A program made the translations under genes and the position numbers. From Uloborus plumipes (Eukaryota; Arthropoda; Arachnida; Araneae; Uloboridae): a stretch of DNA of 64,000 bases. How positions within the stretch are numbered: the first letter of the stretch is position 1; the number at the start of each line of letters is the position of its first letter. A model generated the notes under the pieces. It was not told the origin of the DNA. It worked only from the letters and a program-made list of their open reading frames with translations, and ran no database searches. The stretch covers positions 47,101 through 111,100 of the forward strand of contig JAXGGA010002967.1 of NCBI GenBank assembly GCA_038373865.1. The letters are read 5' to 3'. Below are positions 1 to 13,603 of the stretch, in pieces.

Positions 1-1766
1 TTGAAAGTGCTTTCTTTCATTCAAAAAAGTTACTCAACAATAAGCAATGTTAAAGGAAAACTGATCACAAATACTTTGTGCTAAATTATGAATTAAAAAA
101 GAGAGACGGAAAGAAAAATGAACGTAAATAAATGACATATTTTCAAGAAAAAACTGTAAATATACTATTTCAAGACTGCGATGAATCCCCATCAGCAGTG
201 CTGGAAAGTCGTGAGTCTTCACTCACGACTTTCTTTTTTTACGACTTTCTTTTCTCACGTAATGAGCACTTCTGTCCCTAATAACGGGGTTCCAATGTAG
301 CCTTGTAATAGCTATTTGCAGCATTTTTGGACGGTGTGTGCTTTATTTAAGTTGCTTTTTTCATTTCAATAGATAAATAATGTTTATTCAAAACAAACAA
401 AAAAAAGGTAGAAGAAAAATAACACTTTAATTCAAAAGCTCCTGAGCTAGTTTGCTTCAGAGTTTAGGTTTTTTTTATAACCAATTTGCAGCTATATTGC
501 AGTATACAAGTTGTAGGTATAACTACTGCCTCTGGAACAGTTGCACCTTTGAAAAACTTACGTTACAAAGAAGAAATTGACAATGAAAATTGCTTACAAC
601 TACTTTAGAATAACCATGAAATCATGAAATCCTCTAACAGCGCTAAGATATGGTATTAAATAATAAACATAGCACCCCCCCCCCCCCCACTCTGCTTGTA
701 GTTCCGACGAATATACGTTTAAGCAATTGTCTTTCAAAGATGTATCTTTATTAATAATTAGAGCTTTCTTTTAAATGTGTCTTAATATTAATCTGTCATT
801 GCGGAATGCTGGTCCTCCCAGTTTTGGTACTAAATTTAAGAAGCGAGGAGCTAGAAAGCTAAATCATCCGAATTCTGCTGTGACGTTAACAGGCAAAAAA
901 ATAAATAAATAAAAGAAAAAATAAATAAATAAATAAAAAATGTAAAAAAAAAAAAACTATCGATTTTGTTCACTCCCATTTTTTTGAGATTATTGATGAT
1001 GTTTAAAAATATCACCGAATGAGGGGATTTTTTTTATCAATACTATAACATTTAACCTTCGGATCAGAAGTTATCCATTCGCAAACAACACAAGTTTGTC
1101 TTAAATATCCTTATTTATTTAGATGATTTTTGTAAAACATTGTTGAATTCGTAGATTCTTTGTGAACTGACTTTTAAATTCTGAAATTTTCAGTTGCTCT
1201 GAAATTCCCAATCTCGGTTTTCAATTGCTTCACAGTGTAGTTTAGTTTAACGCCAAATACAGCGTCTAAACGAATTTAGCATTGCAGTATTTTTTGAATG
1301 CTTTCACATCTAACATTCGACTAAATTCATCCTTTAAATAGTCGAAGAAACATGGTATGCATGTCGGAATACAGAAATTAACTATTGCAGGCCACAAAGT
1401 CACATGATAGCTCATTTACTACCTGAAACGATGACAATAATACAGTTAGACTTGATGTACAAGGAACAAGAAACACCCAATGCACGTAGAACTCATACCT
1501 TACATGAAGACACCGCTAATAACTTGAGTCTCGAGATCATATGTCATACAAATGGTTCTTGTATGAAAATGAAATGCAGAACATGGTGGAAATTGGAATA
1601 ATTTAAAAATTTTTTTCGCAATGAAGTTTGAAGTTCAAGTTATCACTTTTTTTTCTTCATTAAACGAAGTAGTCCATACGTTGAAAGTTGACTTAAATGC
1701 ATGCTCACAACCTTTGGTGAAAGCATTCCAGCATTTAGGAGAAATTACCGGTCGATCCAATTCAAT
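1..1766. other. 3' flank or 3' untranslated region of AhR
   Basis: No coding signal was found. If the terminal exon at 1767-1832 is real, the 3' untranslated region runs leftward from 1766. Minus-strand AATAAA signals (tttatt on the plus strand) occur near 1108-1118, giving a possible untranslated region of about 650 nt. The region also holds an (AAAT)n-rich stretch near 898-950, a poly-C tract near 674-689 and a hairpin at 204-233 (separate entry). Confidence 0.4.
204..233. repeat. Perfect 13-bp hairpin followed by a T run
   Basis: The arms GAAAGTCGTGAGT and ACTCACGACTTTC are exact reverse complements separated by 4 bases. The right arm is followed by seven T residues and then by a second partial copy of the arm (acgactttctttt). 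Its role is unknown. The shape resembles a short terminator-like stem, but in an animal genome the simplest reading is a fold-back remnant. Confidence 0.7.
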
Positions 1767-1832
1767 CTACTCGTGGTTGAGAAGTGTGTTGGTGACTTCT
1801 GATATCGATAGCAAAGGGTTACCGATGTGCCT
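1767..1832 (-). CDS. AhR: Candidate terminal exon of AhR
   Basis: Downstream of the GTAAAT donor at 6983, the best continuation I found is a pyrimidine-rich acceptor (gcgacctgtctttcag) followed in phase 0 by RHIGNPLLSISEVTNTLLNH, then E and a TAG stop at 1769-1767. The phase matches the outgoing phase of the previous exon and the peptide is not low-complexity. It would give a 22-codon last coding exon after a 5.15-kb intron. This is inference: I do not know this tail from memory as an AhR C terminus. Two alternatives exist: read-through of the donor to the stop at 6939, or use of the second AG two bases downstream through a small 43-nt exon at 3697-3739, which gives a longer, less convincing tail. 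Confidence 0.4.
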   Translation of the reverse strand, partial: RHIGNPLLSISEVTNTLLNHE

Positions 1833-4800
1833 CTGAAAGACAGGTCGCCCAACCTCGCTCTTCCCCAGAGCTAGCTACAAAAGGGAAAAAAGAAGTTAGT
1901 TATTTTATTTTATGAAACGCTTTATGAATGAGATTAAATTATAATTTTTAAAAAGCCGAATGTATAGAACAGGGCAGAGGTTTTCAAAGTTAAGGTCACC
2001 ACGAACCCAAACCTGAAAACAAATCAACTTTGCGGACATTTCAGACCATGTATTGAAAAACTCTGCAATAAGATATCTACACTCAAGAGTAGAAAACTGG
2101 ATATAAAAACTTGCTACTTTTTTCGCAATTGTTGACTTATTTGTTCAAACGAGGCTATGAAAATTGCTTGTTCTGCCACCAATGACCACACCAGCTGTGC
2201 CGCATTATCATTACGGTTATATCCATTGCTTAACTTATCCTTTGTTGCACTCCTACATGGTTGGAGTATCAAAAATGCACTGTTTCCAAATTGTACGCTG
2301 TCGCTAATCTAGCAATTTGAACTATTGACTACACAAAATATGATTTCTATCAAGGGCAATCGGAGGATGAAAATTTTATTTTGGCTCTGAAAACACCTAA
2401 CATCATGAATGAGCCTACTTTATCATTCATGATCATTTTAATGTTCCACCTAATTTGAGCTGTACCCATGCTAAATTTCAATTAAAACTTCCTTTATATT
2501 TTCTATAGATTTCAAACAGCTTCGTAATGAGAGTTTTTAGTGATTCGTAATGATTAGTTTTTCTTTCAGAGCTTTTAAATCACAAACACATAATGGACTT
2601 AACGTTTATATACAGCATGCATTGGCTCTCAAAACTCAGTATGCATCATTCTCTTTTCTTCAAAGATCTAAATGAATCATATTTAACTTTTATTTGTGGT
2701 TTGTAAAACTGATAAACTGTGCAGAAAAAAAATCAACGAGGCTGAAATATAATGCGAAGGAATGAATATCTTTGTTAGAGTATTTTTTTGAGCCAAAATT
2801 ACAAATTCGAAATCCAAAAAAAAGAGGGGGGGGAGGAAGAATGAAAATTTAAAAAAAAGGGGGGGGGAGACTTGTCATTAAAAAAATATCACAGCGCCCC
2901 ACCTCCAAAAAGAGGCCAAATATTATTTTTTGCAAATCTTTCTAATTTTTATACGCTTTTAAATTTTGCTTTTATTGTTAACTCAATCCATTTGGACGGA
3001 TAGAGGTTATGTTTACGTATATATTTACTGTATTCTCGGCTTATAATTTCTACATATTTGAAAAAAAATGTTAGGTATATCATAATATTAAAAATCAACT
3101 TTCTACAAAAAGGTTCTTGCATCTAAATTTTAAAAAAATATATGGTCTGTAGTCTTTACCTTCAAACTCGCAACACGTTATGATGTATAGCTTGTCATTT
3201 CAACTAACTTTAAATTGTAATTTAATGGAAATTTCTCTTTTAGAGCTGTAGAAGATAAATTTATGTAATTTATAAGCTGTAAAGTAATCTCTATTGCTAC
3301 AACAATCTGCGTTATAAAATGCCTTCAAGTACCACTTTGAATTCCTAAAATGTCAAGTATTTACTTATAAAAACATAGTAAACATTAATCAATACTATAA
3401 ACTACAATTGTACTAAAATTTTCCAGAATTTTGAAAAACATAAACATTAGTTCATTAATCTGGAAATTAGACAAAGAGGTTTTCTAATGCATGTTCAGAT
3501 ACAGCAGGATAATGGAGAGCTACAAGTAAACACATATCACGCCACAACCATGCAACTCATGCAGGAATTGACAGGTAAGAATTGGTTATTAGTAACATTA
3601 AGGATTGGGGAGGAAATCAGAGGAATGTTGTTAAGGAGTATTAGTACGGATTATGAAAAAAGGGTTGAGGAGGTTGTATTGGTGGAAATCACTTACTGAC
3701 ATGTGGTCTCCATGTAGCCAGGCTGCCTGCATGCCATTCCTGCAACAAGGTACATGGTTTTAGCGAGTCCTGCATTTCTACGGACGCTAGATATATCAGA
3801 GTCGGACTTGATGTTTGCCTATTAGACTCGATTTGGAATTCTTATGTTTGCCTACTTGTAGGTTCCAGTTACGTGTATTATTCATGCACTCAATGAACAG
3901 AACCTGATTACCACAGGGGCACGCGGGGCACAGACCCCTCGTCTTAGATTTCAGGGGGGCCCAAAATCTCCTTACTTTATCCAACGCCTCCTAAATATTA
4001 ACTGCCTATCGTACATTTTACTAAAATGCCTTCTGTATAATTTACTATTAGTACTAAAAGCCTACTGTGTATGGTGACGTTTATTTTTGTCTTAATAATT
4101 TGATAGCATTATTATTTATTTATTTATTTATTTTTTTTTTTTTTTTAAGTTTTGATCTCAGCACAAAACTTTTATTTCATTTTGGTATTGTAAGAATTTT
4201 TTTACTCGTAACACGTAACTGATATGAGAAGGGGGCAGGGGGCCCTGAAATAGAAATACGCCCCATGTCCAATGTCAGTATGATCGGGCTCTGTCAATGA
4301 ATACATTCGAGTATGGCTTAGATAACTTGAACTGCAATGAGCAAGGGATGAAACGAGGAATTGAGGATGAGGATAACCAGTTTGCTTCGTCAATAAGCTA
4401 AGTATTAGTTACTGACATTAGATAAATTACAGAATTCCTCCTCTTCCTTCCCAACCAGAAAGGAACTTGTTCATGGCCAACCGTTTTGTTACCGGAGCTA
4501 TAGTACGGTTCGTTACTTTAAATAATCATGTATTAAGTAACCTGGTAGCATAAATACTAATCAGAAGGGATGTGAGTTTTTTTCATTCTTAGAGGTTAAT
4601 TCTTCTGAATACAATTGAGTTTTGTATTCCTTTACAGTTTACATAATTTCCTAAAATTTTCTTCAAGGTAAATTTCAAGCTGTTGAAGTTAGTTTTGTAA
4701 TTAGAGTCTATTGGCGACAAGGCATTAAGTCCGCTTCTGATGTAGTAAAGCTTTTTTAATAAATATTACCATTTACCATACTATCAAATACTAGTTTTCC

Positions 4801-7800
4801 AAATTTAAAATTAAAAAAATCTGTTTAGTATTATATTTAAAAAAATTTTTCTTTTTAAATAGCTCTTTGCTTGAAAAATATGGATCCAAAAGGTAAACTT
4901 GAATAAATAGAAAAATGAATTTTACTCTGTTAATGAGCTGGTTTTGTTTGAGCACTCCAAGTACGGTTTTTATTTTATAATTATTTTTAAAAACTTTTAA
5001 CTTACAAACGAATTCTGTAAATAAAGAGAAATTTCTTTTAATTTATGTACATTTAATAAGCTAGTGACAGCTTTGGCATACTTTTCTGAAGTGTTCTCTC
5101 GTATTACTTTATTGCCCAAATATTATGCAAGAAAAGACAGGACGAAAAACAGTAGGAGGACAATTATGAATTATTGATAACTATGTAATAATTTTACTTT
5201 AGCTAAAGTATCATTCATACGTAGAGCAATATAGTAAAATTTTTATTTTTTTATTTATTTATTTGTTGAGCAGTCAAGGTTGCTTATTGTTCATTTTATG
5301 TTTTTTTTAATTAATTTATTTATTTTGTGTCGTTTCGTTCTTTTTTTCAAAACTATAGTGTTTTAACATGCAACCGTATGAATAGTTGTATGCTGCCTCT
5401 TCAATAGTTGCTTAAAGGTGGGGTTGAAGTCAGGTATTAAAAAAATTATCAGTTTTCAAGGAATGCATTCAGTTCTGTATTCTAATACAACAGTGATTTA
5501 GCTAAAGAAGACAACTAACAAATTTGGTGTTGAAAACATTTTTACACATTTAAATTTATAATACCAATCAAAATAACATTTTTTTCTGCTTAACATAGCT
5601 ATTGTTATAACCTTTTAGCACAGAACCCAGTTCTGTCGCCTGTTTATCACGGCTCCATAGGCATGTTCTCCTGGCTCAACGTTTACTTTCAGACCGACAC
5701 TATGTGATGAAAGTTGTTTCTTTGTGCTACCTTTGTTAAAACGAAGCCTATTTCTTAGATTTATTTTTTTATATGATGCAGTAATAACTGATTTTTTTAC
5801 TATAAAAATATTGTGCGTTTAATTAACATAATTTAATTTCTTTACATTTACTCTATGATACTACCATCTGCATCAAGAGCCTCAAATAATTTTCTTATAT
5901 CGTAGCCTCAGAGCAACAGTAAGACATATAATCCCAGGAATAACATTGAGATATCCTACTGTTGCTCTGAGACAAAGATATTCTCATTTTTCCTACTTCA
6001 ATATCATTCAGATCAAAAGCTTTTTTTGTCCTCCCTCTTCATCTTACCGTAATTTTTTAATGTTCAGTTGTAACTGATCGGCGACTGAAAATAACATTTG
6101 TTCATATCTCTCTCACTCCCCCCCCCCCCCTCAGCCCCTTTATTACTATTCTATGAACATTATATATTTTTCTTCTTTTTTTAGAAGTTCGAATTCGCAA
6201 ATAATATTTATCCAGCTACTCTTATGTCTAACAAGGGTTTTTTTCCTGTTACCGTTAAATTTGTTTCGAGATGATTCATCTCTTATGATAACCCTTGTTC
6301 CTTCCACGAGCATTTTATTTACCCGTTGTTTATTAATTTTATCTATCTTTAGGGACAAAAAATGAACACGCATCATATAGTTGAAGTAAAATACTATAAT
6401 CAAATATTCGAAAAACCTAAATACAGTAAACTCCCGATCATCGGCGGGCGGCTTATCCGCGGGTCTTTTGCACTTCAGTATTTTTACGGTGATGATTTAC
6501 TGAATGCAAAAAAATGAAAGTTATATTGCCATTATTGGCCATTTTAAGCATTTCAAGATATTTTTTACATTCATTTTCAGATTTTTTTAAAAATATATGT
6601 GTTGCGTTATTAACTTTCTTTAGTTTTCATACATAAATATCGTTTTTTACCTCTTGTTCAATCATCCGCGGTATTCGCTTATCCGCGGTTACCATGCCAG
6701 CAGGGACGTCATTTCAAAATTTTCCAGGGGGGGGGGGCATAGATTAAAAACACAATACAATTTCATGAGAAAACATCAAAAACCACGCCCACTTATATGT
6801 AAATACATTGATTTTTCGAAGTCCGGGGGTTGGCAATTGACTCCCCCTACCCCCCCCCCCCCCAAATGACGGGCCTGCGTGCCAGCCTATTCCGCGGATT
6901 ATCGGGAGATTACTGTAACTGCTTCTATTTAAGGATCATTATACAACCACGAAGAAGTATTTATTAAAAGATGATATATTTACCTCGTGTGCGATATCTG
7001 GATGATAGGTGGTTGTGCTATAACTGACTGATGGAGCCACTTTCCCACTGGCTGGACTTGTGCTGTTATGGGGTGATGATGACTTTGGCGTAGTGGCGTT
7101 ACCACTCCATTTGCAGGTGGTAGCGCTAGGAGCTCCTAACAAATCTGTGGTTTTCCCGCTTGGGTCCAAATGGCCGCTATATTTGCAGAGTTTGGTGTCA
7201 AATATGGACCCCGTCATGTGATGTCCTGTAGATTGCCTGGTGAGAGAATTTCCCCACATGAGAACACTTTGCCTGGTGTCATTTGTAAATGCTGATACAT
7301 AGTCTGAAGTGTTTTTGTTGTCTTTGGACGAAACGAGATGCGGTGAATCCCTGAGATGCGGCTGCAGTGGGGATGTTTTGGGTTTTATTACATTGATACA
7401 GTCCGATGATACAGTTGGTATTGAGAAACTTAAATTGTGACAGCTCAAGTCCCCTAATTTAGGCTCTCTATCTAAACTGGATAACAGAGGCTGTATTCCT
7501 GCACTAGTTGCACTCATGAGGCAACCACGTAAAGAAGCGCTAGATTCCGTGTTTGCCACAGCGTAAGGTTCACAACAGGATGGTTTACTACTAGACACTC
7601 CTCCAACTTGTTGAACCAGTCTCTGTTGGCTGTGCGTTTCGCCGTTAAATTTTGGTGTGCCATCCAACTGACATGGATAGTACTTCTCTTCTTTGGTTAG
7701 TTGTGTTCCGTCTGGATACGTTGGGAAGCACGTCCTTGCTGTTGCAGAGGCCATGTCCAAAAAGCCATTGCTGGCGTATTGGGTATGATGACTGTAATCT

Positions 7801-10800
7801 GGGTAATAGCCACCCAAATGCCTATAATGCAGGAAGTTTTCAGCCGACAAGAATCTTGAATTATCAATTGCTGCAGTAAATATGTTTTGCGGCATGGCTG
7901 TGGCTGCTGCTACATAAGGTGAAAGCCCATTCATATTGTCAGCGGGAGTATACGTATACATATTGTTATAGGTAGCTTCTTCCAAGTATGGATCTGTCCC
8001 TGGAACTTTTCGTTTCCTACAAGATGCTGATAATAGGTCACGTATTTGAGATTTATACCGCCGGTTCCTTTGACATCGCATAATGAAGTCGCTATCTGCA
8101 AGCATTCCACTTCTATCATTCATAGAAGCTAGGCCACTGTCTAAATAAGTTACTTTAAAATCCATTGTGCGTTTTCCGAGCAGATCTCTGCCTTCTTCTT
8201 CCCTATAAATAAATAAAATTTTGTGTAAGAAATAAATAAAATCTAAAGTTAAAAATTAACAGAATATACTAAAAATTGTATGAACTACAAATTAGAGCGT
8301 TTTTTGAAAAAAGTAATGATTTTAAATCGTATTTTGAAGTGCTCATTCGATGTTAGCTAGATCATGCACAGTTAAAGAGCATATATTAGCGCATTTCAAA
8401 TTACAAACTACCTTTGTGCATGTTGTAAAATATTTTACATGACAAATATAATACCAGTGTAGTATAACTTAAACGAAATTCTTTAGAATAAGAAAAAAAT
8501 ACAGTGTCCCTTTATAACTTATAGTAGTTCTTGACTATGATCGTTTCTCAATAGTATTTTATTATCATAGTTTAATACTTTTATCATGCGAAACAAAAGA
8601 GCGAAAATAAAAATGTGTAAGAATAATTCACGATTTTGTATTTTTAAGCAGTGTCTTATTTGTTTTTCTGTCTATTGATTTTTTTATAGACTTGATGAAA
8701 AAAAAAAAAAGAAAGCATACTTTACGTAAGATAACATTCAATAACTTTGTAAAATATTGTGGCAAAAAACAGGCAATCCTCCCATATTTTGGAGACATCT
8801 ATGTTTTCTGTCAAAAATTGAGCTAAACGTTTATTTGATTCTTAAAATGAGTAACATGTATACAGAGTAAAAAAAAATCAAGAAAATAAATCTATTTTGG
8901 GGTATAATAACTCAATTTTCATATTTAAATAGTTTAATTATCGGATAATTAATAGAAAATCGATTGAAAAAAACTTATCAAAGGAAGTTACTTACATAAG
9001 AGGCCTGTGCGTACATAGGATAAAATCAGGTTTGCTGTTTTTGTAAACAAGTCTTGCACTTGTTTGAAGCCACTGATATTTACCATCTTTGGCTACAAGC
9101 CTATAAGCTATTAGTCCAGAAGCACCGGTTTTGAGCACTAAAATAAATAATGAAAAAAAAAAGCAATTACATGAGAATTTTCTAAAGTATTTACTACTAA
9201 GATAACATTTAACTCTATAAATTAGTAGCTTTACGAAAGTTAAACTAATATACACTACTGTAGTTTAATCGGTTTTTGAAATTTTATTAAAAAAAACTCA
9301 AAGTAAATTACTTACATTCCTGATGAGCGCTAGCAACATAAGCTAGGTCGTCATAGTGGACTAGGTCATAACCTCCTTTGTTCGCTAGCTCAGAATCAGC
9401 ATAACCTAAGAGTTGCTTACCCCTGCGAATGAAAATGCAGAGTTTAGCATTATTTTCCAAAAATCGACAATTTTTCTTTTTTGTTGAAAAACATGTTGAA
9501 ATAGCAATTTTCCTAATGTCTTTACTTGATGTAATGAGTGACTTAACACTTGACATGGTATATTTCGGATATTTTTGAAAAGGTGAGCATTAATCTTCTT
9601 TTTCAAGAATATAATAAATAATGTAGCTATATGCATGCACACTGAACTTAATTTTTTGTAACACCTCATGTTTCATTAATTAATCTCCGAGGCCATTTTC
9701 TAAGTAGCTGATTGAAATATACTGCACGATACTTTTAACCGTATTAAGAATGCGATAAATACTTGGACATTTGGTCTTCATCATTTTATTCTTTGCGTGT
9801 TTAATCTTTAAAAAAAAATTAAAAAAAAAGAAAGAATAGAAAAGGCGGGGAAAAGAATAGAAAAAAAAACAATAAAAAAGATTAAAAAAATAATGGTAAC
9901 ATTCTTGGTGGCAGAACCACACATACTCAATGTTGAAATTAAAGACCAGATCTAACCCAAGTTCATTTTTACCTAGTATAATATCGCGTTTTTAAAGTTA
10001 ACACATTTGGAATGCGGTTTTTTTTCGGACGTGATCCAGATTTTTTGTCATTGTGAGGTGAACAATGAAAAAACACAAAATCTGATTTAAATTTTAAATA
10101 TATTTTAAAGAGTGTTTACAAAATTTAATTAGAAAAGTGTTACGCAAGCACTTTATGATGAACAAAAAAAAAAAAAAAAAACACTGAATCTTTGATAAGG
10201 TGATCATTGGGAAGCATAGTTATTTCAGCAAGTAAATTTTTTTTTTTCAACTTTATTTTTAATTCTTACCTTGCATCCATAGAGACTAGAGACAAATCGA
10301 GTTTGTGTTTGCTTTTGAACATGGAGTCTTTTTGTGGCATTTCCAGCAACGATGGAGGGCCGAATGGGGTACATACTGCAAACAACGCTAAAGGAGGTTC
10401 TTCTGTTTTCTGATTTTGCCCGTGCAGTATTTTTATACGACCTCTAATGTCCAATCTCTGAAAAAATAGCAAAAGTAATGAGCATTCCATTTTTTTTTCT
10501 TTTAACTGTTCATAAATAATCTATTTTAGCGTGAATCACAACAAACATCACTGAATGATTGTAAGCTACTTTTGCCAAGTTGCTAATCATTTATTAATGA
10601 GCACTTATTATAGCATCTTATTTCTCCCAAAACATTTACCGGAGTTCAAGCTTATTGTGCTACATAAGAATCATAAACAATGTTTTGATACCTTGATATG
10701 GGATTTTAGAATGTTAACTATCATACTCACCAAAAACCCAGATGTATTGTCAAGAAGGCATCGAAACCGAACCGTGAAATTTCTTTCCAGTAGGTGTGAA

Positions 10801-13572
10801 TTTTCTGAAAAAAAAGTAGGTTAAATAATTAAACACTTTAATTAATAAATAAATGTTGGTAAATGTGTGCTTGTTGTTCTTTGGTGTGCATGTATATATA
10901 GATATGTACTAAGTATTATAAAATAAACAGGATTACGTAAACAAAACGTAATGGTATTCCAAAGATTTCCTAGATTTAAAGATTTTTTTTTTGTCATTTA
11001 AAAAAGAGTTCATGTATACAAACATCCTCCACTAATAATATTTTTAAGCAATATATAAACAGACTATCAAAAAACAAAAGTTTGTAGCTTGTTTTTAATC
11101 ATACTGCCGTACTAAGCACAAAAGTCGTATCTGCACTTTTTAACATAATTGAGTTATCGACACCAAGTGGCTCTTCGTGACGTAATTTACATAAATACAA
11201 TATTATATGTTCATATAGAAACGGGAAGTATTAAAAAAAATCTGAAAAAGTATCATCTGAATCAAATACATGGTAGCGTAAAACTTTAAAGAGTAATATC
11301 TCAGTTTGAGCGCGACTGCAGATACCACTTATGCGCTTAGCACGGCAGCATAGCCCATGGCCATCTGAATCACAATAAAAGAAATAGTATTACGGAAAAT
11401 TACCTTCTACACCTTAAAAATGGAGTCGAAATGGGCTTTTACGAAAGATTCGCATTCCCGGTCTCTCAAACGACATTTAAGTTGCGTGCGGGTTAAATAA
11501 AGCCGTATATACCGAAAAAGCGATACCGTCCCCCCCCCCCCCCCACACCTTTTTTTTTTTTGATGTGACAGGAAAAATTCACTAGATCGTGATTCTCTCG
11601 TCATCAAACAGACTAAATAATGATAAAACGTTATCAACAAGCAGTTTGCTATCAACAGGCAAAAATTATTACTGAAGGGGCTTGTCAGAACTTCTTGTTT
11701 TATTTGGTTTCTTTATTGTTCGCTGTTTTTTAATCGTTGAAAAATGTTGTTAATTGTTCTAGAAAGCATAATTTATGTAGATGGCGACTTTGAAAAGAAA
11801 AATGTCGTTGGGTGCCGTCCCATTTTCCTCTAATACGATAACCTTAGAAAAATAGATAGTTGATGTAATATTGCATACTCTTACGATTTAATATAATATT
11901 GTGATGCAATATCGTTTAATATTGTCGTGCAATGAAGTCTTTGTATCTCGAACGTCTCTGATCGTACCAGTCATCCAAATCACTAACTTACCTGGCGACA
12001 GAGCTTGCTGCAAATTTAAATCCGTCCTTTCTGCTGGTAAGTGTGAATTCCACATTAAATGCCGTTGAAGTTCTTCCCTGTCTTCAGAATGAACTAGCTC
12101 GTACACACTTTGGTGGCAGATATCACTCTGTAAATGGAGAATAGGAAACATAGGAAAATGCGTGACTTAATATAAGCATGATCTACCGAAAAAATGAATA
12201 ACGTACTGAAAAAAAAGGCCCACACAAAAGTAAATGAGAAGAAAAGCCCCCCCCCCCCCCCACACACACACGTGATCAACGAAATATATTCTTTCATGAA
12301 GTACAGGTAATGTGATTGTTCGAAAAGATGTGACTGTTCATACTGACGACCAAGTCGTTATGTACGTCTCTTTCACTCTCTCCCCTTTTCTTTTCCTTTT
12401 TTTTTTAAGACTAAAAAGCTTTAAGTGACAATTAGTACCGGACATTTTCAAGAGTTAAAGTCTTTGAGAAAAATTCACTAGAGTATATTTATTCCAGAAA
12501 AAAATTCCTAAAACACTTTTGAACAGACATTTTTCGATGTTTGAAACTTGCTCCTCGTGAAAACACGTTTCAAGCATCGACAATAGATGTCAGCACTAAA
12601 CCTCGAAGTTCTGATTAGTATTTAGCTCGTTTTTTCATGAAAAGGTAGTGCCAAAGACCTTACAGTATCTTTGATAGTGCTACGGCAGCAAATAATCATT
12701 GATCACTTTCTTCGAGTTTCGGTTTTTTCCTTTTTTTATTTATGAAAATAATAATAATAATAATAAAAACAACAACAATAGAAATAACAATGTTAATAAA
12801 AATAATAATTCAAGTAATTATGTATGGCACACAACATCAGCCCTAAGCATCCTAGCATTAATTTGAATTTTGAAAACTTGAAAGTCGACTCCAGGAGACA
12901 TGCACGAGAAGCCGGATGATCTCCCCCTCCCCTGGTACCGCCCAAGAGGAGCACCAGCGTGTGGAGGCCAGTGTACCTCAGAAAAGATTGGACATTATTC
13001 AACGGTCAAGTGAACACAATAAGCAATTGTGATTTCTCGTTAAACTAATAATAATAAGTAAATTTTTAAAAAGTGCTCTTCAGAAAGGGAACTATTTCTA
13101 AAGCATTATTTAACCTTTGTTTTCATAATGTTGTAAATTCAAAAAATAAAATTCTTTTAATATGCTGTAACTTCATCTATAGATAAACCTTGATAGGTTT
13201 TTTAATGTTTTACTCTTCATTTAGTAAAAAAGTGTCGCATACTGCAGCAAATAATTATTTTTCGTAGTGTCGTTTTCAATCAATCATGAATTGTTCATTA
13301 CTCTCTCTTGACCTCAATCGTTTTTTAGACCTAAGACTCCACGAGTAGGACCTTGTCTTGGGCGATGGCGTCCATGTCTACGAAATCGACTTTATTCATA
13401 CCCAACCCTCTCAAATTTAGTCCTCTTTAGACATCCAGCACACAACATCTAGCATCTAGCCCCAATTGTTAATTTAAATTCAAGCTGTAAAAATTTAAAT
13501 AAATTCCAGGTACTGGATATTGTGTGCTGCATGTTTTTTTTTCTATTATTATTATTATTATTATTATTATCA

Positions 13573-13603
<31 letters not shown>

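Larger units (their letters stand above)
1833..6983 (-). other. AhR: AhR last intron (proposed), 5.15 kb
   Basis: GT-AG intron if the terminal exon is right. It holds poly-G/C tracts (2826-2875, 6118-6130), TTTA-rich stretches (4115-4145, 5250-5330), a hairpin at 5907-5971, and the nested transposon pair at 6424-6915. A plus-strand frame of 70 codons at 3487-3699 is open but has no recognised similarity, and I do not call it a gene. Confidence 0.45.

Noticed and set aside
3487..3699. 70-codon plus-strand frame (starts MHVQIQQDNGELQVNTYHAT)
   Set aside because: It looks less AT-biased than average but I recognise no family, and there is no promoter or splice context. It could be a fragment of a decayed element. 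Not called.
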